Shown piece after piece: positions 26,454 through 34,532 of a DNA stretch of 64,000 nucleotides (positions within the stretch are counted from its first letter, which is position 1; each line of letters starts with the position of its first letter). Under the pieces are notes generated by a model, which saw only the letters and a program-made list of their open reading frames with translations, was not told the DNA's origin and searched no databases. This DNA comes from Brevibacillus gelatini (GTDB lineage: Bacteria; Bacillota; Bacilli; Brevibacillales; Brevibacillaceae), in assembly GCF_003710935.1 (NCBI RefSeq), contig NZ_RHHS01000027.1, positions 124,001-188,000 on the forward strand. Reading direction: 5' to 3'. The translations under genes were made by a program, and so were the position numbers.

Positions 26454-27485
26454 CTAAAAGTCAATTTTGAAGTTCAAGAAGCCTGCCTTGCGCAGCGCTT
26501 CGTAGATGATGACGAGCGCAGGGCCGAGAATCAGTCCGAAAAATCCCATCACCTGAAAGCCAAGGAACAGGCTGACCAGCGCGGCCAGGGCGCTGATGCC
26601 CAGATTCGAAGCGAGCACTTTCGGCTCCACGATTCGCCGCACGACCGTGATGATGAGAAACAGGATGACAAGCCCGATTGCCAGATGGGTATTTCCCGTC
26701 AAAAAGTTGTAGATCGCCCACGGCACGAGAAACGAGCCCGTACCCAAAATCGGCAAAATATCTACGAGCACGATCAGCAGGGCAACTACCGCAGCGTACT
26801 TGACCTGCAAAATCAAAAGCCCCGCAAAAGAGAGCAGAAATGTCATCAGGCTGAGGATGATCTGGGCCCGCAAAAATCCGACGGTCGCCCGGTTCAGCTG
26901 GGAGAGCACCACGTTGACCTTTTCCCTGGCAGATACGGTGAACATCCGCATGAAGCCAGCCCGCAGTCGCGGCAAGTCGAGGCTGATGAGAAAAAGCGCG
27001 ACCAGGTAAATGATCGTGCTGATGAGAAATCCCGGAATGATGGCCGCAACGCCCAGAATGGCTTTGGCAATGCTGGATGCGCTGGTGATCGCCCAGTTTT
27101 TCAACCCGGCAAAAACACCTTGAATCTGGACGACCGTTTCGGCGGGCAAGGTGGCGTAGTAGCTTTCCCAACTCAGCAAATACGATTCCACCAGTTCAAA
27201 CAAATGTTGGGAAAAGGCGGGCAGCCGCTGTGCCAGATCGATGCCCTGAATGACGATCTGGGTCGTGATCCAGTACAATAGGACGCCAAACGTGACGAGA
27301 AAGAGCAGAAACGAAACGCTGACCGCGCTCATACGGTTCATTTTGACCTTGCCGATGAGGAACAGGACAAGCGGCTCCAGCAAAATGGCGGTCAGAAGCG
27401 CGAGCAAAAACGGAACCGAGTATGGCAAGAGAAAGAGGGCAATGGCAATCAACAAGCCCAGGAGCAACATTTTCCGGATTGTCAT
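26454..27485 (-). CDS. YtvI-like sporulation membrane protein (AI-2E transporter family)
   Basis: A 343-residue polytopic membrane protein of the AI-2E/PerM superfamily. Paired N-terminal helices (LLLGLLIAIALFLLPYSVPF) and a central soluble segment (about 95-140) are followed by C-terminal helices with VDILPILGTGSFLVPWA and VEPKVLASNLGISALAAL. The length and topology match the sporulation membrane protein YtvI. The ATG at 27485 is chosen, with GGGG 10 bases upstream. It is convergent with the permease. Confidence 0.8.
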   Translation of the reverse strand: MTIRKMLLLGLLIAIALFLLPYSVPFLLALLTAILLEPLVLFLIGKVKMNRMSAVSVSFLLFLVTFGVLLYWITTQIVIQGIDLAQRLPAFSQHLFELVESYLLSWESYYATLPAETVVQIQGVFAGLKNWAITSASSIAKAILGVAAIIPGFLISTIIYLVALFLISLDLPRLRAGFMRMFTVSAREKVNVVLSQLNRATVGFLRAQIILSLMTFLLSFAGLLILQVKYAAVVALLIVLVDILPILGTGSFLVPWAIYNFLTGNTHLAIGLVILFLIITVVRRIVEPKVLASNLGISALAALVSLFLGFQVMGFFGLILGPALVIIYEALRKAGFLNFKIDF

Positions 27486-27761
27486 GAGAGTACCCCATTC
27501 TAACTGAAAAATGAGACCGCAAGTTAATGATAGGTTCATTTTATCATTTTTCGAGAATCCAACACAATGCGCCCGCTCGTTTCCGGCAAAAAGTGCCGTT
27601 TGTCAAAAAATAAAGAGAAATAAAAAGACTAAAAAGAATAGAAAAAAGGGGATTAGCCAAAAAATCATGATATGATTCTCATCTATATAGCACTTCACTC
27701 AAGCGAGTGTGTCTATAGCGTGTCAAAACCATATTCCATACTTTACTAGCGAGGTGTCAGA

Positions 27762-29036
27762 ATGAAGCGATTTGGGTTAGCAATTCAAATTGTCATCGGA
27801 CTCATTCTGGGTATCCTGGTGGGTGCGATTTTTTATGGCAATCCAGCAGTGGCTACCTATTTACAGCCTATTGGCGATGTATTCCTCCGCTTGATTAAGA
27901 TGATTGTCGTTCCGATCGTCGTTGCCACCCTGATTGTCGGGGTAGCAGGTGTGGGCGATATGAAAAAGCTTGGCAAAATCGGCGGAAAAACCATTCTCTA
28001 TTTTGAAATCGTTACCACGATTGCGATTATCGTCGGTCTGTTGGCTGCGAACCTGTTCAAGCCAGGTGTGGGCGTCGACATGTCCAGTCTGGCGAAAACG
28101 GATATCCATACCTATGTAGAGACTGCGGAAACAACGCAAAGTCACAGCATGATTGACACGTTCGTGAATATCGTTCCGAAAAACGTGTTTGATGCCATCG
28201 TCCGCGGGGATATGCTGGCGATCATTTTCTTCTCCGTCCTGTTCGGACTGGGTGTTGCAGCCGCCGGAGAAAAAGGAAAGCCGGTACTCGCCTTCTTCCA
28301 GGGTGTGGCAGACGCGATGTTCTGGGTCGTGAACACGATCATGCGTTTTGCTCCATTCGGTGTTTTCGCCCTGATCGGGGTGACTGTCTCCAAGTTTGGT
28401 CTGTCTTCGCTCATTCCGTTGGGCAAACTGGTCATTCTGGTGCACGTGGCGATGCTGTTCTTCATTCTCGTCGTGCTGGGAACTGTTGCACGCATCAGCG
28501 GCGTGAAAATTACAGCCATTTTGCGCATTTTGAAGGACGAGCTGCTCTTGGCCTACTCCACTTCCAGCTCTGAGACGGTACTGCCGAAGATCATGGAAAA
28601 AATGGAGAAAATGGGCTGTCCAAAGGCGATTACTTCCTTTGTCATCCCGACAGGGTATTCGTTCAACCTGGATGGTTCTACTCTGTACCAGGCCCTGGCT
28701 GCCCTGTTCATCGCGCAAATGTACGGAATTGACATGCCGATCAGCGCCCAGATTACCTTGATGCTCGTGCTCATGGTAACATCCAAAGGGATCGCTGGCG
28801 TGCCGGGCGTATCGTTTGTCGTACTGCTCGCGACACTTGGTTCCGTAGGGATCCCGCTGGAAGGACTCGCCTTCATCGCTGGTGTAGACCGTCTGCTCGA
28901 TATGGCCCGCACGGTAGTAAACGTAGTGGGCAACGCGTTGGCTGCTGTCGTCATCTCCCGCTGGGAAGGACAGTTTGACAAAAAGAAAGCTGAACAGTAC
29001 ATTCAGGAAGTGAAGGCGCAAGCGCGCGCCGCGTAA
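27762..29036 (+). CDS. gltP: Glutamate/aspartate:cation symporter (DAACS family)
   Basis: A 424-residue dicarboxylate/amino acid:cation symporter. Family landmarks are FLRLIKMIVVPIVVATL, the hairpin-1 serine-rich STSSSETVLP, the NLDGSTLYQALAALFIAQ segment of TM7 and VDRLLDMARTVVNVVGNA in TM8. The ending DMARTVVNV with a following Asn fits glutamate/aspartate carriers such as GltP/GltT. GAGGTG precedes the ATG. The 276-base upstream region contains a CACTC/GAGTG hairpin near 27696 but no recognised riboswitch. Confidence 0.92.
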   Translation: MKRFGLAIQIVIGLILGILVGAIFYGNPAVATYLQPIGDVFLRLIKMIVVPIVVATLIVGVAGVGDMKKLGKIGGKTILYFEIVTTIAIIVGLLAANLFKPGVGVDMSSLAKTDIHTYVETAETTQSHSMIDTFVNIVPKNVFDAIVRGDMLAIIFFSVLFGLGVAAAGEKGKPVLAFFQGVADAMFWVVNTIMRFAPFGVFALIGVTVSKFGLSSLIPLGKLVILVHVAMLFFILVVLGTVARISGVKITAILRILKDELLLAYSTSSSETVLPKIMEKMEKMGCPKAITSFVIPTGYSFNLDGSTLYQALAALFIAQMYGIDMPISAQITLMLVLMVTSKGIAGVPGVSFVVLLATLGSVGIPLEGLAFIAGVDRLLDMARTVVNVVGNALAAVVISRWEGQFDKKKAEQYIQEVKAQARAA

Positions 29037-29043
29037 CTTTTCC

Positions 29044-29084
29044 AAAGCCTCTTGTCAGGTGTTTATCTGGCAAGAGGCTTTTTT
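29044..29084 (+). terminator. Terminator after gltP
   Basis: An 11-bp stem (29044-29054 with 29071-29081) is followed by a T-run. Confidence 0.85.
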
Positions 29085-29153
29085 GCGTTGGCGTCCAAAA
29101 GTGATCGGCTCCTTTTATTCTCGCGAAAAAGACGAGCTAGCGTATTTTGTTGC

Positions 29154-29220
29154 TTGACACCAAAAACAGGAAGAAGTAATATATTGAAAACAAAATGTTA
29201 ATAACAATTTGTTATTAACA
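29154..29220 (+). promoter_or_regulatory. SigA promoter with palindromic NrtR operator
   Basis: TTGACA (29154-29159), 17 bases, then TAATAT (29177-29182) form a near-consensus SigA promoter. From 29196, TGTTAATAACA and its exact inverse TGTTATTAACA flank ATT. Each arm is itself a near-palindrome (TGTTA/TAACA). The site covers about +6 to +31, an ideal repressor roadblock position before nrtR. The operator assignment is inferred from symmetry and position. Confidence 0.8.
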
Positions 29221-29262
29221 AAAAAATCATAACATAGCCGAATACGCAAACGAGGTGGTTCC

Positions 29263-30171
29263 ATGACACAAAAACCGCTTGTGAATAAACAGGGGCAAAC
29301 CGAAGAGCAGTATTTGCGGACGTATGACGCGAGCCAGTTTGAGCGGCCTTCTGTGACTGTCGACATGCTCGTTTTTACCGTGATGGACGAAGTTGAGGAA
29401 AATTACCGCAAGCTTTCGCCCAAGTCTTTGAAAATATTGCTCGTAAAGCGCGGCGAGCATCCGTATTTGGGCCAATGGGCGCTGCCGGGCGGGTTTGTCT
29501 CGCCGCACGAGAGTCTGGAGGAAGCGGCCATGCGCGAGCTGTTTACAGAAACGAATCTCGACAATATTTACCTTGAGCAATTGTACACATGGGGGGATGT
29601 CGGCCGGGACCCGCGGACGCGCGTCATTAGCACCTCGTACATGGCGCTGGTGGACAGCTCGGCGCTGCGTTTGCAGGCGGGGGACGATGCGGACGAGGCC
29701 GAGTGGTTTCGCCTCGAAGACAAATGGCTCAAGGAGACGAAAACAAAGACACCGGACGGTACCGTAACCGAAAAATGGGTCGAGCTGCGCCTCACTAACG
29801 AGCGGGAGGAACTGTCGGCGACAATCAAGCTGACGAAAACGATCTCGGGCAAGATCGTGCGAGAGACGCGGGAGATCGTGGAGACGAACAGGATCGCATT
29901 CGATCACGCCAAGATGATTCAGTACGCGCTGGAGCGGTTGCGTGGCAAGATCGAATATACGGATATTGCGTTTGCCCTCATGCCGGAGCTGTTTACACTC
30001 GGCGAGCTGCAGCAGGTGTACGAAGTCATTTTGGGCAAGGAGCTGCTCGCCGCGGCATTCCGCCGCAAAGTGGCAGACAAGGTGCTGGAAACGAATCGAT
30101 ACAGAAAGCACGCAGGACATCGGCCATCCAAATACTACCGCTTCAACCCGGAGTGGATGGAGCGGGGATAG
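29263..30171 (+). CDS. NrtR-type Nudix transcriptional regulator
   Basis: A 302-residue two-domain protein. An N-terminal Nudix domain has the box beginning GGFVSPHESLEEAAMRELF followed by TETNL, with Thr where a catalytic Glu is usual, pointing to ligand sensing rather than hydrolysis. A C-terminal winged helix (FTLGELQQVYEVILGKEL; RRKVADKVLETN) ends in HRPSKYYRFNPEW. NrtR proteins repress NAD genes and respond to ADP-ribose or related NAD derivatives. The palindromic operator upstream suggests autorepression. The following gene is a PARG-like remnant, which supports an ADP-ribose theme. Confidence 0.88.
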   Translation: MTQKPLVNKQGQTEEQYLRTYDASQFERPSVTVDMLVFTVMDEVEENYRKLSPKSLKILLVKRGEHPYLGQWALPGGFVSPHESLEEAAMRELFTETNLDNIYLEQLYTWGDVGRDPRTRVISTSYMALVDSSALRLQAGDDADEAEWFRLEDKWLKETKTKTPDGTVTEKWVELRLTNEREELSATIKLTKTISGKIVRETREIVETNRIAFDHAKMIQYALERLRGKIEYTDIAFALMPELFTLGELQQVYEVILGKELLAAAFRRKVADKVLETNRYRKHAGHRPSKYYRFNPEWMERG

Positions 30172-30193
30172 TGCCTGCAAGGAGGAAAAAATC

Positions 30194-30562
30194 ATGAATC
30201 CACAAAACAATCGCGACCGTCGCTCCAAAATCGCGCATGAGACGCTTGCCATATTGGAGCAAGGCTTTTACGTGAATCACAAAGGGGAAAAAGTCAGCTT
30301 CGGGGCGGAACTGTCTGCCGCCATCCGCCAATCGCGTCTGTATCGGCCGGACGATCTCGGCGCCGAGTCGCTGGCGATTCCAGCGCATGCCGGGCGGGCC
30401 GCCATCCAGGTGACAGCCGAATCTCGCACAGCCCCGTTCGCAGCGGCTGACGACCGCCATGCAGCATGTGAACCAACTATTGTAAATGTCTTTCCAACAG
30501 GTCGGAATTCAGCTAGACTAAAGTCACCAACCGATTCTGACAAAAGAAGGGAGCCGTACTGC
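30194..30562 (+). pseudogene. Truncated microbial PARG-like (TIGR02452-type) gene
   Basis: A strong AAGGAGG precedes ATG 30194. The first 50-60 residues (RSKIAHETLAILEQGFYVN; GEKVSFGAELSAAIRQS) resemble the N-terminal domain of bacterial poly(ADP-ribose) glycohydrolase-like proteins, and IQVTAESRT may be the start of the next segment. The macro-domain-like catalytic part with its Gly-rich loop is absent. The reading frame stays open and runs in frame into the DUF1802 gene, so a 318-residue fusion could be made if the downstream start is skipped. Confidence 0.6.
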
Positions 30563-31150
30563 ATGCAGACGATCGCACAGCCGCTGTCCCCCTTGAGCCT
30601 GAAGGAATGGGCGGTCGCCGTCAAAGCGCTCGGGGAAGGCGAGCAGATTATTACGATCCGCAAGGGCGGGTTATACGAAGAAACGAGAGAATTCCGATTG
30701 GAAAACAATTTATTTTACCTGTATCCGACTTACGAGCACCAAAAACGCGAGATGGTAAAGCCTGAATATCATCACTTGCTGGACGCGACGCTTGCCGGCT
30801 GGTCGAGCGAGCAAAAGACGGTCGCCATCGAGTATTTTGCGGAAGTGACAGACGATGTGGAGCTGATGGACGAGGCCAAGCTGCGTGCGCTGTCGCCGCA
30901 TCACATCTGGACGGACAACTTTGCCGACGTGCGCCTGCACTGGAAGAAAAAGCAGCCGCTGCACATTTTGTTCGTGCGCACGTATCGGCTGGCGCAGCCG
31001 GCGGTCATCCCGATTGAGGCCGCATACCAAGGCTGCAAATCGTGGCACGACCTGCTCGTGGAAGTGCCGAGAAGCGCGTTTGCGCCTGTTTTGACCGACG
31101 AGGAATATGCGCAGAAAAAAGCCGCCGTCATGGCGATCTTACAAGCATAA
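30563..31150 (+). CDS. DUF1802-family protein
   Basis: A 195-residue protein whose N-terminal half carries the DUF1802 pattern (LKEWAVAVKALGEGEQIITI, then RKGGLYEETREFRLE and FYLYPTYEHQK). The C-terminal half ends VPIRSAFAPVL-like, with a YAQKKAAVM helix. Function is unknown in all relatives. The ATG at 30563 has AAGAAGGGAG about 11 bases upstream. The same frame is open back to the PARG-like start, so expression may be coupled. Confidence 0.75.
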   Translation: MQTIAQPLSPLSLKEWAVAVKALGEGEQIITIRKGGLYEETREFRLENNLFYLYPTYEHQKREMVKPEYHHLLDATLAGWSSEQKTVAIEYFAEVTDDVELMDEAKLRALSPHHIWTDNFADVRLHWKKKQPLHILFVRTYRLAQPAVIPIEAAYQGCKSWHDLLVEVPRSAFAPVLTDEEYAQKKAAVMAILQA

Positions 31151-31158
31151 CCTTGGCA

Positions 31159-31188
31159 AGAAAAACGTTCACGGAATGAACGGTTTTT
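31159..31188 (+). terminator. Terminator after the DUF1802 gene
   Basis: The arms AAAAACGTTCA and TGAACGGTTTTT pair with one G-T wobble around a short loop and end in a T-run. Confidence 0.6.
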
Positions 31189-31222
31189 CGCGCGGAGAAG
31201 ACACAACCGGGAGGGATTTTTC

Positions 31223-32203
31223 ATGAAAGCGGTTTTGGTAACAGAATGGGGCGGGCCGGAAAAGATGATCTATACGGATGTCGAGCTGCCTGAAATTTCA
31301 CCTACACAGGTGCTCATTCGCGTAGACATGACAAGCGTCAATTTTGCCGACATCAAATCGCGCTACGGCAAAAAAGGAGCGGCCAAGCTGCCGTTTGTTC
31401 CCGGACTGGATGCGACAGGAGTCATTGAAGCGGTCGGTTCCAGGGTAAAAGGCTTGCGAGCAGGGCAGCGCGTCATCGCTTTTCCGGCAAACGGCTCGTA
31501 CGCTGAGTACGTGGCTGCCGAAGAGGCGCTGACCTTCGCGATTCCCGATGAGATCAGCATGGAGACAGCGGCCGCCTGCCCGGTGGTGTCGTTTACGTCC
31601 TATCAACTGCTGGCAAAAGTCGGTCGGCTCGCCAAAGGGGAAACGGTGCTGATTCACGCTGCGGCAGGCGGGATCGGGACGACCGCGATTCAACTGGCGA
31701 AGCTGTTGGGAGCAGGGCGCGTGATCGGGACGGTCGGCAACTCGGCCAAGGCAGAGGCCGCTTTGCAGGCGGGGGCGGATTACGTCATTTGCCACGACAA
31801 GGAAGATTTCGTGGAAAAAGTGCGAGAGCTGACGGATGGAGCGGGCGCAGACGTCATTTTGGACTCGATTTCTGGACAAGTGAGCGAACGCAGCCTGGAG
31901 TGTCTCGCCTGGTACGGCCGACTCGTGCATTTCGGCAATGCGAGCGGGGAGATCGGACAGATTCGCACGCTCGATCTGCACGCGAGTTGCCGCTCGGTGC
32001 TCGGCTTTAGCTTCGGCACGACGCGCAAGCTGCGCCCCCATCTTTTGCAAGATACCGCCCGGCAGGTCATTGGCTATTTTGCAGAAGGCAAGCTCGACAT
32101 CAAGATCGGCAAAGTGTTTTCGCTAAAAGAGGCTGCGAACGCCCACGCCTTGGTGGAGAGCAGACAGAGCACGGGAAAAGTATTGCTGAAGGTGCGCCCG
32201 TAA
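31223..32203 (+). CDS. NADPH:quinone oxidoreductase-like MDR protein (zinc-free)
   Basis: A 326-residue medium-chain dehydrogenase/reductase. It has a GroES-like N-terminal domain (SVNFADIKSRYG, PGLDATGVIEAVG) and a Rossmann domain with the NADPH motif AAAGGIGTTAIQLAK. The structural-zinc cysteines of alcohol dehydrogenases are absent, as in quinone oxidoreductases. The likely role is two-electron reduction of quinones or enones in the cytosol. GGGAGGG lies 9 bases before the ATG. It is a single gene. Confidence 0.88.
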   Translation: MKAVLVTEWGGPEKMIYTDVELPEISPTQVLIRVDMTSVNFADIKSRYGKKGAAKLPFVPGLDATGVIEAVGSRVKGLRAGQRVIAFPANGSYAEYVAAEEALTFAIPDEISMETAAACPVVSFTSYQLLAKVGRLAKGETVLIHAAAGGIGTTAIQLAKLLGAGRVIGTVGNSAKAEAALQAGADYVICHDKEDFVEKVRELTDGAGADVILDSISGQVSERSLECLAWYGRLVHFGNASGEIGQIRTLDLHASCRSVLGFSFGTTRKLRPHLLQDTARQVIGYFAEGKLDIKIGKVFSLKEAANAHALVESRQSTGKVLLKVRP

Positions 32204-32285
32204 GCTTTCAGGGCGGAGCAAAACTACTGACTGCGCCGACAGCAGGTTTTTCTTCCCACTCATGACTGGGTACGAGGTGACAACG

Positions 32286-32762
32286 ATGAACGTCGTAGCA
32301 GCAAGCGAACTGCCGAAAAGTGTGATTACCGATTTTTTTACCGAAAACTGGGGCAGCCCGCAAATGGTTATATCAAGCGGCGTCTTTCGCTGTGACGAGC
32401 TGGACGGGTATGCTGTCCTTGGCGAAGACGGCGCGATTTGCGGGTACGTCAGCTATGTGATCGAAGAAAAGGAGTGCGAAATTATTTCTTTGGACAGCCT
32501 GGTGGAGAACAAAGGGATTGGCTCCAGCCTGCTGGCAAAAGCGGAGCAGACAGCGCGGGAACTCGGCTGCCTGCGCATGAAGTTGGTGACGACCAACGAC
32601 AACCTGCACGCGTTGGGCTTTTACCAGCGCCGGGGCTATCAGTTGTCCGAGCTGTATGTGAATGCCGTGGAAAAAGCGCGGGCGCTCAAGCCGGAGATCC
32701 CGCTCGTCGCGGACAACGGGGTTCCGATTCGCGACGAGATTTTGCTGGTAAAGCCGCTTTAA
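32286..32762 (+). CDS. GNAT-family N-acetyltransferase
   Basis: A 158-residue acetyltransferase. The core holds LDSLVENKGIGSSLL (acetyl-CoA pyrophosphate loop) and the typical ALGFYQRRGYQLSELY beta-bulge/helix. The substrate is not predictable. The ATG at 32286 follows GAGGTGAC; an upstream in-frame ATG lacks a site. It ends near a terminator. Confidence 0.85.
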   Translation: MNVVAASELPKSVITDFFTENWGSPQMVISSGVFRCDELDGYAVLGEDGAICGYVSYVIEEKECEIISLDSLVENKGIGSSLLAKAEQTARELGCLRMKLVTTNDNLHALGFYQRRGYQLSELYVNAVEKARALKPEIPLVADNGVPIRDEILLVKPL

Positions 32763-32830
32763 ACAAAAGAAAATCCCGCAAAGCTGGCACGAAAAACAAG
32801 CAAGCTGCGTTCGGGTGCCCGGGAGGACAG

Positions 32831-32854
32831 GAGGCGATTTTTCCGCCTCTTTTT
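32831..32854 (+). terminator. Terminator after the GNAT gene
   Basis: GAGGCG/CGCCTC stem (32831-32836 with 32844-32849) followed by T5. Confidence 0.7.
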
Positions 32855-32925
32855 CTTGTGCTTGTTGGCACTCGGCATCCCAGCAAAGGCAGCGCCAGCG
32901 AAAACAGCAGCGATACACTTTCAAA

Positions 32926-32983
32926 AACAGTTACACCTCCAACTGTTATTGACATTCCGAACTGTAAGAATTAAGATTACAGT
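32926..32983 (+). promoter_or_regulatory. SigA promoter with two Rrf2-type inverted repeats
   Basis: TTGACA (32949-32954), 17 bases, TAAGAT (32972-32977). An inverted repeat ACTGTAA-N9-TTACAGT (32961-32983, perfect 7-bp arms) encloses the -10 box. A second, AACAGTT-N8-AACTGTT (32926-32947), lies just upstream of the -35. The shared AACTGT core suggests two binding sites for the regulator encoded 28 bases downstream. A single half-site ACTGTAA recurs at 33475-33481 before the next gene. Confidence 0.7.
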
Positions 32984-33010
32984 ACTCTTGCGAAAGGAGC
33001 CTTCTCAGAC

Positions 33011-33451
33011 GTGAATAGTGAGTTTACCATAGCTGTTCACAGCTTGGCTTTGTTGGCTCATTTACCGGGACATATGGCAAGCAGTGAGCTTATTGCACAA
33101 AATGTATGCACCCATCCCGCGAGAATTCGCAAAATCATGGGGATTCTGCGTAAAAACGGATTCGTGAAGACAAAAGAAGGCGTAGGGGGCGGCTATATGC
33201 TGGCGTGCAACCCCGGCGAGGTGACTTTGGCCGCAATTTACCGTTCGATGTCGACAGGGACGCTGAAGCCGCACTGGTGCCCCGGTGACCCGAAGGAAGC
33301 ATGCCTCGTGTCCGCCAATATGCACGACGTCATGGATCAGATTTTTACGGAAGCGGAGCAGTATTATACGAAGTATTTGGAGCAGCATACGATTCAGACG
33401 GTTCTGGATAAAATTCGTCAAGGGAAGTGCCGGGTACAGGATAGCCAGTAG
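33011..33451 (+). CDS. Rrf2-family transcriptional regulator
   Basis: A 146-residue Rrf2 protein. The N-terminal winged helix (FTIAVHSLALLAHL; HPARIRKIMGILRKNGFV) has the wing EGVGGGYMLA. Cys33, Cys66, Cys90 and Cys98 are present; the last two lie where Rrf2 proteins place redox or Fe-S cysteines (HWCPGDPKEAC). A GTG start with AAAGGAG about 12 bases upstream. Palindromes over its promoter indicate autorepression. The neighbouring thioredoxin-like and efflux genes hint at a thiol or electrophile stress role, which is inference. Confidence 0.88.
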   Translation: MNSEFTIAVHSLALLAHLPGHMASSELIAQNVCTHPARIRKIMGILRKNGFVKTKEGVGGGYMLACNPGEVTLAAIYRSMSTGTLKPHWCPGDPKEACLVSANMHDVMDQIFTEAEQYYTKYLEQHTIQTVLDKIRQGKCRVQDSQ

Positions 33452-33515
33452 ACAGGCAACATTTTTAACTGGAAACTGTAACTTTTTTAACTACAATTGA
33501 AGGTGGTGCGTTCGT

Positions 33516-33908
33516 ATGAATCGGAATGCCAAGCTGGAAATCAGTGATTGGGTAATGGGCAAGACCAGGCACGGCGAGTTGGTGCAAGGCTTCGCGGAAA
33601 CCGTCGATACATGGCGGGGCATTGCTCGTATTTTTGTCGTCAAATCCGACAATGAAGAGACGATCGGCAAGCTTGTGGCCATTCCGCTGCCATGGCTGGA
33701 ACGCATGTCGACAGGCACCTTTGACGACGTGGAGCAACTGCATGACCTGATTGACCTGGCGCTGGTGACAAAAGACGAAGCGTGGTTCAAGGAGCTTACT
33801 GCAAAGCTCCAGGAAAAACAACAAATGGCGTCAGAAAGCAAAAGCCGCAAGCCGAGAAGCTTTTCCGCGCAAAACCGTCTGGGAACTTCGGCCATCTGGG
33901 AGCAGTAA
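33516..33908 (+). CDS. IDEAL-domain protein
   Basis: A 130-residue protein. The N-terminal half is a small beta-rich domain (DWVMGKTRHGELVQGFAETV). Residues about 76-95 (LHDLIDLALVTKDEAWFKEL) match the IDEAL domain of Bacillota. The basic tail is low complexity. Function is unknown. GAAGGTGG precedes the ATG, and an Rrf2 half-site lies 35 bases upstream, so it may belong to the Rrf2 regulon. Confidence 0.7.
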   Translation: MNRNAKLEISDWVMGKTRHGELVQGFAETVDTWRGIARIFVVKSDNEETIGKLVAIPLPWLERMSTGTFDDVEQLHDLIDLALVTKDEAWFKELTAKLQEKQQMASESKSRKPRSFSAQNRLGTSAIWEQ

Positions 33909-33938
33909 TTTTTTTCAAATAGAGGAGGAGTATCAATA

Positions 33939-34502
33939 ATGTCTACCGTGAATCAAAGCACGTGGTTTGAAAAAGGAATGAGCTTTGCCGAGTATCGTGC
34001 GAGCATGAGCGTCAATCAGGAGGAACTGGGCCGTGTCTACGAGCAGCTCACGTTTACCGAAGACGATCTGGCGTTCTGGAAGGAGCTGTCCGGACGCAAC
34101 TGGAAAGGCGTCGTGCTGACTGCCGACTGGTGCGGGGATGCTGCCTTGTGCGTTCCGGTCATCCAGCGTATCGCCGAGGAAAGCAGCATCGAGCTGCGCT
34201 TTCTCATCCGCGACGAAAATCTGGAGCTGATGGACCAATATCTCACCAACGGCACGGCGCGGGCGATCCCGATTTTCATTTTCCTCGACCAGGACGGAAA
34301 TGAAGCCTGTGTCTGGGGACCGCGTTCGCCGGAGGTGCAGGAGATGATTACGGCGGCTCGCGCAACGCTCCCTGCAGCAGATGCGCCTGATTTTGAAGAA
34401 AAGCAAAAGCAGTTGTACCGCACCTTCAAGGAGAAGATTACGACTGATCCTGCGATCTGGCGCACGGTGATCGAAAGCGTGAAGGCGAAGCTTACAGCCT
34501 GA
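33939..34502 (+). CDS. Thioredoxin-fold protein with unusual CGDAALC site
   Basis: A 187-residue cytosolic protein of the thioredoxin superfamily. The active-site region reads LTADWCGDAALCVPVI: the Trp-Cys-Gly start is conserved but the second Cys is displaced to form C-x5-C instead of CGPC. The cis-Pro region is ARAIPIFIFLD. Relatives with WCGDA/S motifs are known, with unclear reductase activity. GAGGAGG precedes the ATG. It follows the IDEAL gene by 30 bases and precedes an MFS exporter. Confidence 0.78.
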   Translation: MSTVNQSTWFEKGMSFAEYRASMSVNQEELGRVYEQLTFTEDDLAFWKELSGRNWKGVVLTADWCGDAALCVPVIQRIAEESSIELRFLIRDENLELMDQYLTNGTARAIPIFIFLDQDGNEACVWGPRSPEVQEMITAARATLPAADAPDFEEKQKQLYRTFKEKITTDPAIWRTVIESVKAKLTA

Positions 34503-34532
34503 AAAAAATACAATAAGGATAGGACTGGATAA

